A stretch of 33,047 bases of DNA from Novosphingobium sp. (lineage in GTDB: Bacteria; Pseudomonadota; Alphaproteobacteria; Sphingomonadales; Sphingomonadaceae), in NCBI GenBank assembly GCA_025356575.1, contig JANXSP010000073.1:1-33047 (forward strand), read 5' to 3'. The stretch's first letter is position 1, and every line of letters begins with the position of its first letter. Shown piece after piece: positions 8,083 to 16,737 of this stretch. The translations under genes and the position numbers were made by a program. The notes beneath the pieces are model-generated. The model saw nothing but the letters and a program-made list of their open reading frames with translations. It was not told where the DNA came from and made no database searches.

Positions 8083-9960
8083 ATGCTCGATCTCGACCGC
8101 CGCCGCGCCCTTGCCCTGGGTGCGCTGATCCCGCTGGCCGCCGCGCTACCCGCCTGGGCGCAAAGTCCGGGTGCGGGCCCGGGCGGCGAGCCGGCAAGCG
8201 AGGCGGCCTGGGACTTGACCGATCTCTACCCCTCGCTCGCCGCGTGGGACGCAGCGCGGGTGGCCGCGCTGGCGGCGATCCCGGGGGTCGCGCAATACAA
8301 GGGCCGGCTCGGTGAAAGCGCCGAGACGCTCACCGCGGCGCTGATCCAGAGCAGCGACATCGCCAAGACCGCCAGCCGGGTAAATATCTATGCGTCGCTC
8401 ATCGGCGATTCGGATTTGCGCAACGCGCAGGCGCAGGAACGCCAGTCGCTGGCGCGCGATCTGTTCAGCAAGCTCGGCGAGGCGACTTCGTGGCAGGATC
8501 CCGAACTGCTCGCGCTCGGCCTGCCTAAGGTCGAGGCGCTGATCGCGGCGAGCGCGGTGCTCCAGCGCCGCTTCGCGTTCGGCCTGCGCGATACGTTCCG
8601 CACCGCCGAACATTCGCTCGATGCCAAGGGCGAACTGCTGCTGGCGGGGGCGGGCAAGCCGCTGTCCGACCCGGTTTCGATCCGCAACCAGCGGCTCGCC
8701 TCGGATATCGCGTGGCCCACGGTCACGTTGTCCGACGGGCACACCCAGCGGCTCGACGATCAAGGCTATACCCTCGTGCGCGACGTGCCCAACCGCGAGG
8801 ATCGCAAGAAGGTGTTCGCCACGTTCTGGGGCGCCTACGGCCAGTTCCGCAATTCGCTGGGTGCGACTTACAAGGCCAAGCTCGACGGCGACGTGTTCCG
8901 GATGAAGGCGCGCAATTACCCGACGTCGGTCGCCGCGGCGCTTTCGGGCGATAACATTCCCGAAACCGTGTACCGCACGCTGGTCGCCGAAACGAACGCC
9001 GGGCTGCCTCAGCTTCACCGTTATTTCGAACTGCGCCGGCGCATCCTCGGACTGCCCGACATGGCGTATTACGATATCTATCCGCCGCTGGTCTCGCTCG
9101 GGCGGACGTTCACGCTGGCCGAGATGCGCGCGACCACCCTGGAGGCGGTTGCGCCGCTCGGGCGTGATTATGTCGCGCGGCTGGCGCAGGCGACCGCGGG
9201 CAAGTGGATGGATCCGCGCCCGCGCCCGGGTAAGGCCTCGGGCGCCTACATGAACGGCGGGGCGTACGACGTGCACCCGTACCTGCTGCTCAACCTGTCC
9301 GACGGCTACGACGGCATGAGCACTTATGCGCACGAGTGGGGCCACGCGATGCACACCCTGCTGGCCAAGCAGGCGCAGCCGTTCGAGCTGTCGGGCTATC
9401 CGACCTTCACCGCCGAGATCGCCTCGACCTGCAACGAGGTGCTTCTGGCCGATTACATGCTCGCGCGTGCCAAGACCAAGCAGGAGAAGCTGTTCTACCT
9501 CGGCCAGAAAATGGAAAACATCCGCGGCACGTTCTTTCGCCAGGCGATGTTCGCCGAATTCGAGCTCAAGACCCACGACCTGGCCGAAGCGGGCGAGGGA
9601 CTTTCCGGGCGGCGCTTCAACGAGGTCTATCTCGACCTGCTCAACCGCTATCACGGACCCAAGGTGGCGATCGACCCGGCCTATGCGATCGAATGGGCGT
9701 ATATCGGCCATTTCTACCGCAACTTTTATGTCTACCAGTATGCTACCTCGATTTCCGCGGGGACGTATTTCGCGCGCGACATCCAGCGGCGCGGGGTCAA
9801 GGCAGCGGACAACTATCTGTCGGTCTTGCGCGCCGGGGGATCGGACTACCCAGTCGATATCCTCAAGCGCGCGGGCCTCGATATGACCACGCCCGCGCCG
9901 TACCGCGCGCTGGTCGCCAGCTTCACCGAAACCCTCGATGCGGCCGAGGCGCTGCTCTAG
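8083..9960 (+). CDS. Exported M3-family (oligoendopeptidase F-like) zinc metallopeptidase
   Basis: 625 residues from ATG 8083 (GGGGAA about 8 bp upstream). The N-terminus LDRRRALALGALIPLAAALPAWA is a signal peptide with a twin-arginine-like RRR and cleavage near AWA-Q, so export is expected, possibly by Tat. The zinc site is HEWGH (H417, E418, H421) with the third ligand probably E445 in FTAEIASTCNE, the same 28-residue spacing as in oligoendopeptidase F. M3 peptidases cut short peptides in a closed cavity. Most PepF relatives are cytoplasmic, so a secreted form suggests periplasmic peptide turnover. It lies 60 bp after metK and converges on the GST gene with a CTAG stop overlap. Confidence 0.9.
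   Translation: MLDLDRRRALALGALIPLAAALPAWAQSPGAGPGGEPASEAAWDLTDLYPSLAAWDAARVAALAAIPGVAQYKGRLGESAETLTAALIQSSDIAKTASRVNIYASLIGDSDLRNAQAQERQSLARDLFSKLGEATSWQDPELLALGLPKVEALIAASAVLQRRFAFGLRDTFRTAEHSLDAKGELLLAGAGKPLSDPVSIRNQRLASDIAWPTVTLSDGHTQRLDDQGYTLVRDVPNREDRKKVFATFWGAYGQFRNSLGATYKAKLDGDVFRMKARNYPTSVAAALSGDNIPETVYRTLVAETNAGLPQLHRYFELRRRILGLPDMAYYDIYPPLVSLGRTFTLAEMRATTLEAVAPLGRDYVARLAQATAGKWMDPRPRPGKASGAYMNGGAYDVHPYLLLNLSDGYDGMSTYAHEWGHAMHTLLAKQAQPFELSGYPTFTAEIASTCNEVLLADYMLARAKTKQEKLFYLGQKMENIRGTFFRQAMFAEFELKTHDLAEAGEGLSGRRFNEVYLDLLNRYHGPKVAIDPAYAIEWAYIGHFYRNFYVYQYATSISAGTYFARDIQRRGVKAADNYLSVLRAGGSDYPVDILKRAGLDMTTPAPYRALVASFTETLDAAEALL
9957..9960. other. Second CTAG shared by convergent stop codons
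   Basis: TAG 9958-9960 ends the M3 peptidase. The reverse strand of the same CTAG (9957-9959) ends the GST gene, the same arrangement as at 4194-4197. Confidence 0.9.
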
Positions 9961-10637
9961 GCGCGGTAGTCGGCGGTGATCGTTCCCGCGCCGGCAAGCT
10001 CGGCCTCGTGGCTCGCCTCGCGCCAGGTCTCGGCAAGCGCGGCCTGTTCCCACGCGCGCATCGCCGGGTGGGCGAGGACTTGCTCGACCCACGCCTGCCC
10101 ATGCCCGACATAGAGCCCATAGGTGCGGATGCGGAACGCCACGGGGGCATAAAACGCGTCGAGCGCGGTGAACTGCGCGCCCGCCAGCCACGGTCCGCCG
10201 AATCTGCCGAGGCCTTCTTCGAACAGTTCGCGGATGCGCGCGACGTTGCGCGCCAGCGCGGGCGAGGGTTCATGGGGCACAATCCGCACGCCGACATTCA
10301 TCGTGCAATCGTTGCGCAATGCGGAAAAGCCGCCGTGCATCTCGCTTACCGCACACTGGGCGAAGGCGCGGGCGGGCTCGTCCGTGGGCCAGACCCCGGC
10401 GTGGCGCTCGGCCAGATACAGCACGATCCCGAGCGAATCCCACACCGTGCGCCCGCCGTCGATCAGCAGCGGCACCTGGCCGGTCGGCGAAAATGCGCGG
10501 AATGCTGCGTAATTATCGGGCTCAGAGAAGAGTTCGATGCGCTCGTCGAACGCGATCCCGAGCGCCTTCATCAGCAGCCACGCGCGCAGGCTCCAGCTCG
10601 AATAGTTCCGGTTGGCGGTGATCAGGGTGTAAGTCAT
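9957..10637 (-). CDS. Glutathione S-transferase family protein
   Basis: 226 residues from ATG 10637. The N-terminal thioredoxin-like half has the GST pattern NRNYSSWSLRAWLLMKALG, with a serine-rich active-site region, then FSPTGQVPLLIDGG (cis-proline loop) and VWDSLGIVLYLAERH (glutathione gamma-glutamyl contact region). The C-terminal helical half follows, with LDAFYAPVAFRIRTY. It is a cytoplasmic conjugation or peroxide-detoxification enzyme of unknown substrate. It is the last gene of the minus-strand series, 38 bp after the ferritin-like gene. Confidence 0.88.
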   Translation of the reverse strand: MTYTLITANRNYSSWSLRAWLLMKALGIAFDERIELFSEPDNYAAFRAFSPTGQVPLLIDGGRTVWDSLGIVLYLAERHAGVWPTDEPARAFAQCAVSEMHGGFSALRNDCTMNVGVRIVPHEPSPALARNVARIRELFEEGLGRFGGPWLAGAQFTALDAFYAPVAFRIRTYGLYVGHGQAWVEQVLAHPAMRAWEQAALAETWREASHEAELAGAGTITADYRA

Positions 10638-10675
10638 CCCGCTGCCGTAGCGCGGCGCGCGGCGGCGCGAAATAC

Positions 10676-11341
10676 CTAGGCCGCTGCGGCGTAGCCGGCG
10701 GCTTCCTCGTCGGGCCAGCGCGCCAGCCGCGGAGTCCGGCGATCGAGGAAGATCGCGGGCAACTTGGCGAGCATCAGCGATTTGTGGATCCAGAAATCTG
10801 CCGCGCGTTCACGCCAGTGCGCGGTCGCCTTGCCGTTACGTTCCAGCCAGCGCTCGTAGGGCAGGAAGTGGTCGGGCTCGTCCTTGTGAATGATCCGGAA
10901 AATCCGGGTCATCACGGGGTCGGCGGAGACGAAGCGGTTCTTCAGCAGGATTTCGACCTGCGCGAAGCCGCGCTGTTCAGTCAGCATGATCACCCGGCAC
11001 AGCTTTTCGAATTGTCCGGCGTCGCTGGCTACACCCGCGGTGTCGAGCTCGTCGATCGTGCAGCCGAACACCTTTTCGATAAAGCGGTCGATGTGCCCGA
11101 CCGTGGTATCGACCGCGAGCGGCATCCGGCCGTGCAGTTCGAACCAGCGCTTGAACATCATGTAGTGCTTGTGCTCGTCGGCGCGGTGCTTGACGACTTC
11201 GGCGAGGAACGCGTGTTCGTCCGGGCAGCGGGCGCGCACCGCTTCGAGCACGCGGTCGAGCGAGGTATAGCCGCGATGCTCGTTGTAGAGATAGACCGAC
11301 GCCAGGACATCGAGGTAACGGTCACGTATCGCGTGAAACAC
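10676..11341 (-). CDS. Ferritin-like diiron protein
   Basis: 221 residues from a GTG at 11341 (start not firm). The family is recognised by a full set of carboxylate and histidine ligands: E21, E56-x-x-H59 (DEHKH), E122 and E155-x-x-H158 (DEPDH). This is the E…ExxH…E…ExxH pattern of the four-helix ferritin/rubrerythrin fold. It has no rubredoxin domain or signal peptide. It could be an oxidase, hydroxylase or peroxide scavenger, and the substrate cannot be told. It lies between nitronate monooxygenase (46 bp upstream) and GST (38 bp downstream), a context suggesting redox or detoxification work. Confidence 0.72.
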   Translation of the reverse strand: MFHAIRDRYLDVLASVYLYNEHRGYTSLDRVLEAVRARCPDEHAFLAEVVKHRADEHKHYMMFKRWFELHGRMPLAVDTTVGHIDRFIEKVFGCTIDELDTAGVASDAGQFEKLCRVIMLTEQRGFAQVEILLKNRFVSADPVMTRIFRIIHKDEPDHFLPYERWLERNGKATAHWRERAADFWIHKSLMLAKLPAIFLDRRTPRLARWPDEEAAGYAAAA

Positions 11342-11387
11342 AGTCTATGGGCACCTGGGCTGTGCGGTGCCGGAATGGCTTCCGCGT

Positions 11388-12524
11388 TCAATCCGCGCCG
11401 AGCATGTCGGTTATCGCCGAGAGCGCCTCGGCAAATTCTTCACGGAAATCCTGAACCACTGCCTTGGCGGATCGTTCCTGCTCGACCAGCCCGACGCCCT
11501 GCCCGACGAAATAGCTGATCAAGCCCCGAGCGTCCTCGTTGCCCGCCGCCACGCTGCGCTCAATCCGCGCGAACGCGGGCTCGGAGACCAGCCCCATAAG
11601 CGGCATCGGCAGCGCGCCGGGGCTGTCCGCCCCGTCCCATGCGGCGTGCCAGGCCGAGCGAAGCTGGCGCGCGGGCTTGCCCGTGCGACTGCGCGAGCGG
11701 ACGGTGTCGCGGCTGCGCGCGGCGATCATCGCGGCGCGAAACGCCTCGCTGGTCTCCGCCTCGGGGGTGGCGAGCCAGACCGATCCGGTCCACGCCCCTT
11801 GCGCGCCGGCAACCATCATCGCGGCCATCTGTGCCCCGGTCATGATCCCGCCAGCGGCGAGCACGGGAAGGTCATGGCCGGCGCGGCGCAGCGCGCGGAC
11901 CACTTCGGGGATCAGCACCAGCGTCGAAACCTCGCCGCAGTGTCCGCCCGCCTCGCCGCCCTGGGCGACGATGATGTCGACCCCGGCCTCGGCCTGGCGG
12001 ATCGCGTGCTCCTTGGCCCCTACCAGCGCCGCCACCGCGATCCCGCGGCGCTTCCCCTCGGCGATCATCTGCGGCGGGGCGATCCCCAATGCGTTGGCGA
12101 TCAGCTTGATCGGGTGACGAAACGCGACCTCCATCAGCGCCAGGCCGTTTTCCGGCGTGATCCCCATCCGCTCGCGCAGCGGCGCCACTTCGCTTGGCGA
12201 ATCGATCCCGCTCGCCGCCAGGACCTGCGCCGCAAATGCCTGGTACGCAGGATCGACCGCGGCGACTCGGCTGGCGTTGTCGTGCATTCCGGAAACGCGC
12301 GGGTCGATCGTTTCGGGCACCAGCACGTCGACGCCGTAGGGAGCACCGCCGACATGGGCATCGATCCAGGCGAGCTCTTCCTCGAGCTGATCGGGGCTGA
12401 ACCGCGTGGCGCCCAGCACGCCGAACCCGCCTGCTTTGCTCACCGCCACCACCACATCGCGGCAATGGCTGAACGCGAACAGCGGAAACTCGGCGCCGGT
12501 GATCCGGCAAACGGCGTTGTTCAT
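11388..12524 (-). CDS. Nitronate monooxygenase family flavoprotein
   Basis: 378 residues from ATG 12524. An FMN-dependent TIM barrel of the 2-nitropropane dioxygenase family. Recognisable pieces are FAFSHCRDVVVAVSKAGGFG near the N-terminus, the flavin-loop GVDIIVAQGGEAGGHCG, and the phosphate-binding VLAAGGIMTGAQMAAMMVAGAQGAWTGSVWLATPE. The family oxidises nitronates to carbonyl compounds and nitrite, and many members have other or unknown substrates. It follows scoB by 28 bp, so it is probably co-transcribed with the CoA-transferase, a pairing that may point to a branched or nitro-substituted acid pathway (inference). Confidence 0.85.
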   Translation of the reverse strand: MNNAVCRITGAEFPLFAFSHCRDVVVAVSKAGGFGVLGATRFSPDQLEEELAWIDAHVGGAPYGVDVLVPETIDPRVSGMHDNASRVAAVDPAYQAFAAQVLAASGIDSPSEVAPLRERMGITPENGLALMEVAFRHPIKLIANALGIAPPQMIAEGKRRGIAVAALVGAKEHAIRQAEAGVDIIVAQGGEAGGHCGEVSTLVLIPEVVRALRRAGHDLPVLAAGGIMTGAQMAAMMVAGAQGAWTGSVWLATPEAETSEAFRAAMIAARSRDTVRSRSRTGKPARQLRSAWHAAWDGADSPGALPMPLMGLVSEPAFARIERSVAAGNEDARGLISYFVGQGVGLVEQERSAKAVVQDFREEFAEALSAITDMLGAD

Positions 12525-12552
12525 GCGGTCGGGCCTTTCCAGATCGGCAAAT

Positions 12553-13188
12553 TCACGATTGATAGCGCGCCGTCGTCTTGGCCGCGACGTCGTCGGCACT
12601 GACCTCCGGGGCGAGTTCGATCAGTTTGAACGGGCTGGCATGGTCGGGGCGCTGGAACACGCACAAGTCGGTGACGATCATGTCGACTACGCCCTTGCCC
12701 GTCAGCGGCAGCGTGCATTGGGGGATGAACTTGGGCGCGCCGTCTTTGCTGGTGTGTTCCATCACGACGATGATCTTTTTGACCCCGGCGACCAGGTCCA
12801 TCGCCCCGCCCATGCCCTTGATCATCTTGCCGGGGATCATCCAGTTGGCGATGTCGCCGTTCTCGGCCACTTCCATCGCGCCCAGCACGGTGAGGTCGAT
12901 GTGCCCGCCGCGGATCATCGCAAAGCTTGCCGCGCTGTCGAAATAGGCCGACTGCGGCAGTTCGCTGATGGTCTGCTTGCCCGCGTTGATGAGGTCGGCG
13001 TCGACCTCGTCATCGTACGGGAACGGCCCGATCCCGAGCATGCCGTTCTCCGATTGCAAGGTGACCTCGACCCCCGCAGGGATGTGATTGGCGACCAGCG
13101 TGGGGATGCCGATGCCAAGGTTCACATAATAACCGTCGCGCAGTTCGCGGGCGGCGCGGGCGGCCATTTCATCGCGGGTCCAGGGCAT
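12553..13188 (-). CDS. scoB: 3-oxoacid CoA-transferase subunit B
   Basis: 211 residues from ATG 13188, with GAGGA just upstream. Beta subunit of a family I CoA-transferase that moves CoA from succinyl-CoA to an acid such as acetoacetate. The catalytic glutamate is E47 in [60 protein letters not shown] and TDLCVF are all typical. It should pair with subunit A, but here the two are separated by a 1.2-kb lipoprotein gene instead of being adjacent. Confidence 0.94.
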   Translation of the reverse strand: MPWTRDEMAARAARELRDGYYVNLGIGIPTLVANHIPAGVEVTLQSENGMLGIGPFPYDDEVDADLINAGKQTISELPQSAYFDSAASFAMIRGGHIDLTVLGAMEVAENGDIANWMIPGKMIKGMGGAMDLVAGVKKIIVVMEHTSKDGAPKFIPQCTLPLTGKGVVDMIVTDLCVFQRPDHASPFKLIELAPEVSADDVAAKTTARYQS

Positions 13189-13203
13189 CTCGGATCCTCA
13201 GGT

Positions 13204-14418
13204 TCAGTTGGCGGCGAGCGCGGGCGGGACCAGGAACCAGCCTGCGCCGAAGCGCGGCTCGAGCGCGGCGGCGGCAGCCGGATCGCGCAAGTAGTCGTAA
13301 AGCTCGGCGAAATCGCCGCGCGTGTCGCCCGCGACCGCGACGATGCAGTAGTCGCGCGCGGCGGCGCGCTTGCGCAGTTCCTTGCGCTCATCGTTGGTGC
13401 GGTTGAGGAGCAGGCGGTCGGTGCCCTCTGCGTCGAGCCCGCTGGCGCGCAGACTGCGATAGACCTCGGGGGCAAGCGTCACCGGCAGGTCGGTCGCCCA
13501 TAGCACCACCAGCCCCGCGCCGCGCAGTGCGACCAGCGCATCGCTGAGCCCGGGTGCGGCCCCGCCGGCGTGCGCGGGTGAGAACGTACCGCCCGCGGGG
13601 TCGAGATCGATCAGGACCGCCGGGGCGAGCTGATCGCAGGCTAAGAAGCTCGGCGCCGTCAGCGAGCTGGCGGGATCGTAGACTACCGAAGTCCGCGCCG
13701 CGCCGCCGCTCATCGGCTGAGCCTGGGCCACAGCAAAGCGCGCGAAATCGGCATAATCGCCGCGAATCCGCGCAGGCTGGGGCGCGGCGGCTTCGAGCGC
13801 CGGGACAGGCGCGGCTGCGAGGCTTGCGGCTGTCGGTAACGGTGCCGGAGCCGACGTTTCAACCGGAGCCGCCGTAATCCGGGGCGCGGAAGTTATTCGC
13901 ACTGCGGTGCGTACCGCCGGTGACCGCGGCGGCGCCGCAACGGCGACCGCGCGCACCGCGGCGACGGATGCGGGCGGCGGGCTGGTCGCGGTTCGAACCG
14001 GGCGGGCTTCGACATCCACGGCGCGATACGCTTCGCGCGCGACCGGCGCAGCCTGCTCATAGGGGGAAGGTGCGGGCGGACCCATTGTCGCACTGCCGGC
14101 ACGGGCGACCGCCGAAGTTGGCGATAACGGCATCGCGGGCACTGCTTGTGCCGGGATCGGCACGGCGGCTGGTGTCGGTGCCGGGATCGGCACAGCGGCT
14201 GGTGTCGGTGCCGGCGTCGGTATTGGCGCGGGGACGGGCGCAATGGCGACTTGCGGCGCGGGTGTAGTTACCGTCACGCGCCGAACCGCCGGCGTCTTGT
14301 GCTTGAGCTGGCCGCGCGCGCCCGCACCCGCGGCGATCACCGGGATGACTGCGGCCACGCACCCGCCCAGCGTAGCTGTGAGCGCCAGCGCCAGCGCGAT
14401 CCGGCCGCGCTTGCTCAT
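13204..14418 (-). CDS. HAD-like lipoprotein with Pro/Ala-rich linker
   Basis: 404 residues from ATG 14418, overlapping the scoA stop in ATGA. A signal peptide ends in a lipobox-like LGGC (C20), giving a probable lipoprotein. Residues ~45-260 are a low-complexity Pro/Ala/Val linker that includes two copies of a ten-residue repeat. The C-terminal ~150 residues look like a HAD phosphatase fold: AVLIDLDPAGGTF (DxD motif I), GLVVLWATDLP (motif II threonine), DERKELRKRAAARDY (motif III basic residue) and AVAGDTRGDFAELYDYL (motif IV acidic pair). It recalls class C acid phosphatase lipoproteins, but the DxD surroundings differ and activity is unproven. Its position between scoA and scoB is unusual. 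Confidence 0.72.
   Translation of the reverse strand: MSKRGRIALALALTATLGGCVAAVIPVIAAGAGARGQLKHKTPAVRRVTVTTPAPQVAIAPVPAPIPTPAPTPAAVPIPAPTPAAVPIPAQAVPAMPLSPTSAVARAGSATMGPPAPSPYEQAAPVAREAYRAVDVEARPVRTATSPPPASVAAVRAVAVAAPPRSPAVRTAVRITSAPRITAAPVETSAPAPLPTAASLAAAPVPALEAAAPQPARIRGDYADFARFAVAQAQPMSGGAARTSVVYDPASSLTAPSFLACDQLAPAVLIDLDPAGGTFSPAHAGGAAPGLSDALVALRGAGLVVLWATDLPVTLAPEVYRSLRASGLDAEGTDRLLLNRTNDERKELRKRAAARDYCIVAVAGDTRGDFAELYDYLRDPAAAAALEPRFGAGWFLVPPALAAN
14151..14210 (-). repeat. Two 30-bp direct repeats encoding a Pro/Ala linker
   Basis: Units 14151-14180 and 14181-14210 differ at one base, with a partial third unit following. They encode the PAPTPAAVPI repeat of the HAD-like lipoprotein's linker, in frame. 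Confidence 0.8.
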
Positions 14419-15137
14419 GCCGCCGCACGCTCGCGCACAGTGCGGAACTCGATGCGCTTGTCGTATGGCGCGCCGACGATCATCCGCTGGACGTAGACCC
14501 CGGGCAAATGGATGCCGTCGGGATCGAGGCTGCCGGCGGGAACGATCTCTTCGACCTCGACCACGCAGACCTTGCCGCAAGTGGCCGCGGGCAGGTTGAA
14601 ATTGCGCGCGGTCTTGCGGAACACCAGGTTGCCCGTGACGTCGGCCTTCCACGCCTTGACCACCGCGAGGTCGGCCATGATCCCGCGCTCGAGGATGTAG
14701 TCCTCGTCCACGCCGTCGCGATCGGGAAAGCTTTTGACCTCCTTGCCCTCGGCAACGAGGGTGCCGACGCCGGTCTTGGTGTAGAACCCGGGGATCCCCG
14801 CGCCCCCCGCGCGCATCCGTTCGGCCAGCGTGCCTTGCGGACAGAACTCGACCTCAAGCTCGCCGGCAAGATACTGGCGCTCGAATTCCTTGTTCTCGCC
14901 GACGTAGGACGCGATCATCTTTTTGACCTGGCGGGTGCGCAGCAGCTTGCCAATGCCCTCACCATCGATGCCGGCGTTGTTGCTCGCAAAGGTCAGCCCG
15001 GTGACCCCGCTGTCGCGGATCGCGTCGAGCAGGCGTTCGGGGAGGCCGCACAACCCGAACCCGCCCGAGGCGATCGTCATGCCGTCCTCGAGCACGCCCG
15101 CGAGCGCGGCGGCGGCATCGGGATAAAGCTTGTTCAT
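14415..15137 (-). CDS. scoA: 3-oxoacid CoA-transferase subunit A
   Basis: 240 residues from ATG 15137. Alpha subunit of the family I CoA-transferase, with the glycine-rich TIASGGFGLCGLPERLLDAI (~21-40), FASNNAGIDGEGIGKLL, EVEFCPQGTLAERMRAGGAGIPGFYT and NLVFRKTARNFN. It overlaps the HAD hydrolase upstream and the lipoprotein downstream by four bases each (ATGA), so all three are probably translationally coupled. Subunit B lies 1.2 kb further on. The natural acid acceptor could be acetoacetate or another 3-oxoacid. Confidence 0.94.
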   Translation of the reverse strand: MNKLYPDAAAALAGVLEDGMTIASGGFGLCGLPERLLDAIRDSGVTGLTFASNNAGIDGEGIGKLLRTRQVKKMIASYVGENKEFERQYLAGELEVEFCPQGTLAERMRAGGAGIPGFYTKTGVGTLVAEGKEVKSFPDRDGVDEDYILERGIMADLAVVKAWKADVTGNLVFRKTARNFNLPAATCGKVCVVEVEEIVPAGSLDPDGIHLPGVYVQRMIVGAPYDKRIEFRTVRERAAA

Positions 15138-15799
15138 GCCGTACTTTCCGCAAGATCGAGGCCGAGAATCGCCGACAAATCCCTAAGCGCCTGCGCGCCG
15201 CCTGTCACCTTGATCGCCGCCATCCCGAGCGTCGCCGCCGCCTTGCAGTTGATCCCCAGGTCATCGAGATAGACGCATTGCGCGGGTTCGACGCCGAGCG
15301 CGGCGCAGGCCATCAGATAGATCGCCGGGTCGGGCTTGCGCACCCCGACCTTGCTGCTTTCGACGATCGTCTCGAACCGCGCGAAGGCCGCGGCGTAATC
15401 GTCCGAGCGGGCGCCGGTGGCAGCCATCCCCGCGCCTTTGCCCGCGGGGACATTGTTGGTGATGCACGCGATACGGTAGCCCGCGGCCTTCACCGTATCG
15501 AGCGCGGCGACCATCTCGGGGCGGACGCTGCCCGACAGGCAGGCGAGGACGTCGGCGCCGCGCAGTTCATGACCGGCGTGCCGGGCCTCGGCAGCAAACG
15601 CTTCGTCGAACGCCGCGGCGTCCATCTCGGCGCGTTCGAACCGGGCCCAGGCGTTGCCGTCGGGATCGACGGCATTGATCCTGCGGATGAAATCGGCGGG
15701 CAGCCCATGCGCCGCCTCGAGCCGGTTGAACGCCTCGAACGGCGAGGATGTGATGACCCCGCCGAAATCCCACAGCACGGCCTTGATCGAAGTGTTCAC
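15134..15799 (-). CDS. HAD-superfamily hydrolase (HAD-IA like)
   Basis: 221 residues from GTG 15799 (GGAG seven bases upstream). Motif I reads AVLWDFGGVI: the nucleophile D11 is present, but the second aspartate of DxD is replaced by glycine, as in the YihX-like subgroup. The cap domain spans ~20-90. Motif II is IACITNN, motif III is in KVGVRKPDPAIYLMA, and motif IV is VYLDDLGINCKAAATLGM. Such enzymes dephosphorylate small sugar or organic phosphates, and the substrate is unknown. It heads the minus-strand gene series and is divergent from the exported methyltransferase-like gene, with 119 bp between starts. Confidence 0.85.
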   Translation of the reverse strand: MNTSIKAVLWDFGGVITSSPFEAFNRLEAAHGLPADFIRRINAVDPDGNAWARFERAEMDAAAFDEAFAAEARHAGHELRGADVLACLSGSVRPEMVAALDTVKAAGYRIACITNNVPAGKGAGMAATGARSDDYAAAFARFETIVESSKVGVRKPDPAIYLMACAALGVEPAQCVYLDDLGINCKAAATLGMAAIKVTGGAQALRDLSAILGLDLAESTA

Positions 15800-15918
15800 G
15801 CGCTGCTCCGCTGGCGGGTCCTGCCGCGCTGCATAAAGCCGCCAGCGGTGCGGGCAAGCCTTGCAGTCGCGCGGCGAGTGTCCGACAAGCGTGCAACACC
15901 ACTCGGGGGAGAGCCGCC

Positions 15919-16737
15919 ATGAGCCTGATAGAGACCAAAGCCTTGAAGACTGCGCTGCTGATCGGCGCTGCATTGAGCGCCGCGACGGTGCCCTTCGTGC
16001 AGGCTCGGCCCGCGCCGCGCCATGCTGCGCCCGGCCAAGTCGCGGCAGCGCCGCGCGCGCCGGCGATGACTGCCGCCGCGGCGGTTGCCGACCCCGCGCG
16101 CAGCCCTGCCAACCGCGCGCTCGATGCCGGGCGGATGCCCGCCGCGGTGCTCGATTTCACCGCGGTCAAAGCGGGGGACGTCATTGCCGACTACCAGGCG
16201 GGCGGCGGATATTATTCCGAACTGCTCGCCAGCATGACCGGGCCGCGCGGGCGGGTATATGCGATGACCCAGGTCGAGGGGTACAAGGCCGATGCCTGGG
16301 CGCCTCTCATCGCGCGTCACCCCAATCTGGTGCCGCTGGTTGCGGGCGGCGCGGCGCTGCAACTGGCACCCGGCAGCGTGGACACGATCTTCACCCACCT
16401 GGTGTACCACGATCTCTACTTCACTTCGGTCAAGTACGCGCATCCGCGGCTTGAAGTGCCCGAAGTGCTGGCCGGATGGTTCGCTGCGGTCCGCCCCGGC
16501 GGGCATATCATCGTGGTCGACCATGTCGGCCCAGCGGGCGACCCGCGCGAGGTCGTAGAGAAGTTTCACCGGATCGACCCGGAAACGGTCAAGCAGGCGC
16601 TGACCGCGGCCGGATTCGTCCTCGAAGCCGAGAGCGACGTATTGCGGCGCAGCGAAGACACCCATGACAAGAACGTTTTCGATCCGGCGATCCGCGGCAA
16701 GACCGATCGCATGATGCTGAAATTCCGCCGTCCCTAG
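15919..16737 (+). CDS. Exported methyltransferase-like protein (COG4798-like)
   Basis: 272 residues from ATG 15919, preceded by GGGGGAGAG. The N-terminus is a clear signal peptide (TALLIGAALSAATVPFVQA). The mature part resembles a class I SAM-dependent methyltransferase: VIADYQAGGGYYSELLASMTG (motif I), RVYAMTQVEGY, DTIFTHLVYHDLY (around motif IV) and VRPGGHIIVVDH. SAM is not expected in the periplasm, so an exported protein of this fold probably binds another ligand or acts by another chemistry. That is inference. A strong terminator lies 119 bp downstream. Confidence 0.8.
   Translation: MSLIETKALKTALLIGAALSAATVPFVQARPAPRHAAPGQVAAAPRAPAMTAAAAVADPARSPANRALDAGRMPAAVLDFTAVKAGDVIADYQAGGGYYSELLASMTGPRGRVYAMTQVEGYKADAWAPLIARHPNLVPLVAGGAALQLAPGSVDTIFTHLVYHDLYFTSVKYAHPRLEVPEVLAGWFAAVRPGGHIIVVDHVGPAGDPREVVEKFHRIDPETVKQALTAAGFVLEAESDVLRRSEDTHDKNVFDPAIRGKTDRMMLKFRRP

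Noticed and set aside
8146..10191. Open frame of 681 codons on the minus strand opposite the M3 peptidase
   Set aside because: Antisense shadow. The sense strand has an intact zinc site, signal peptide and family length.
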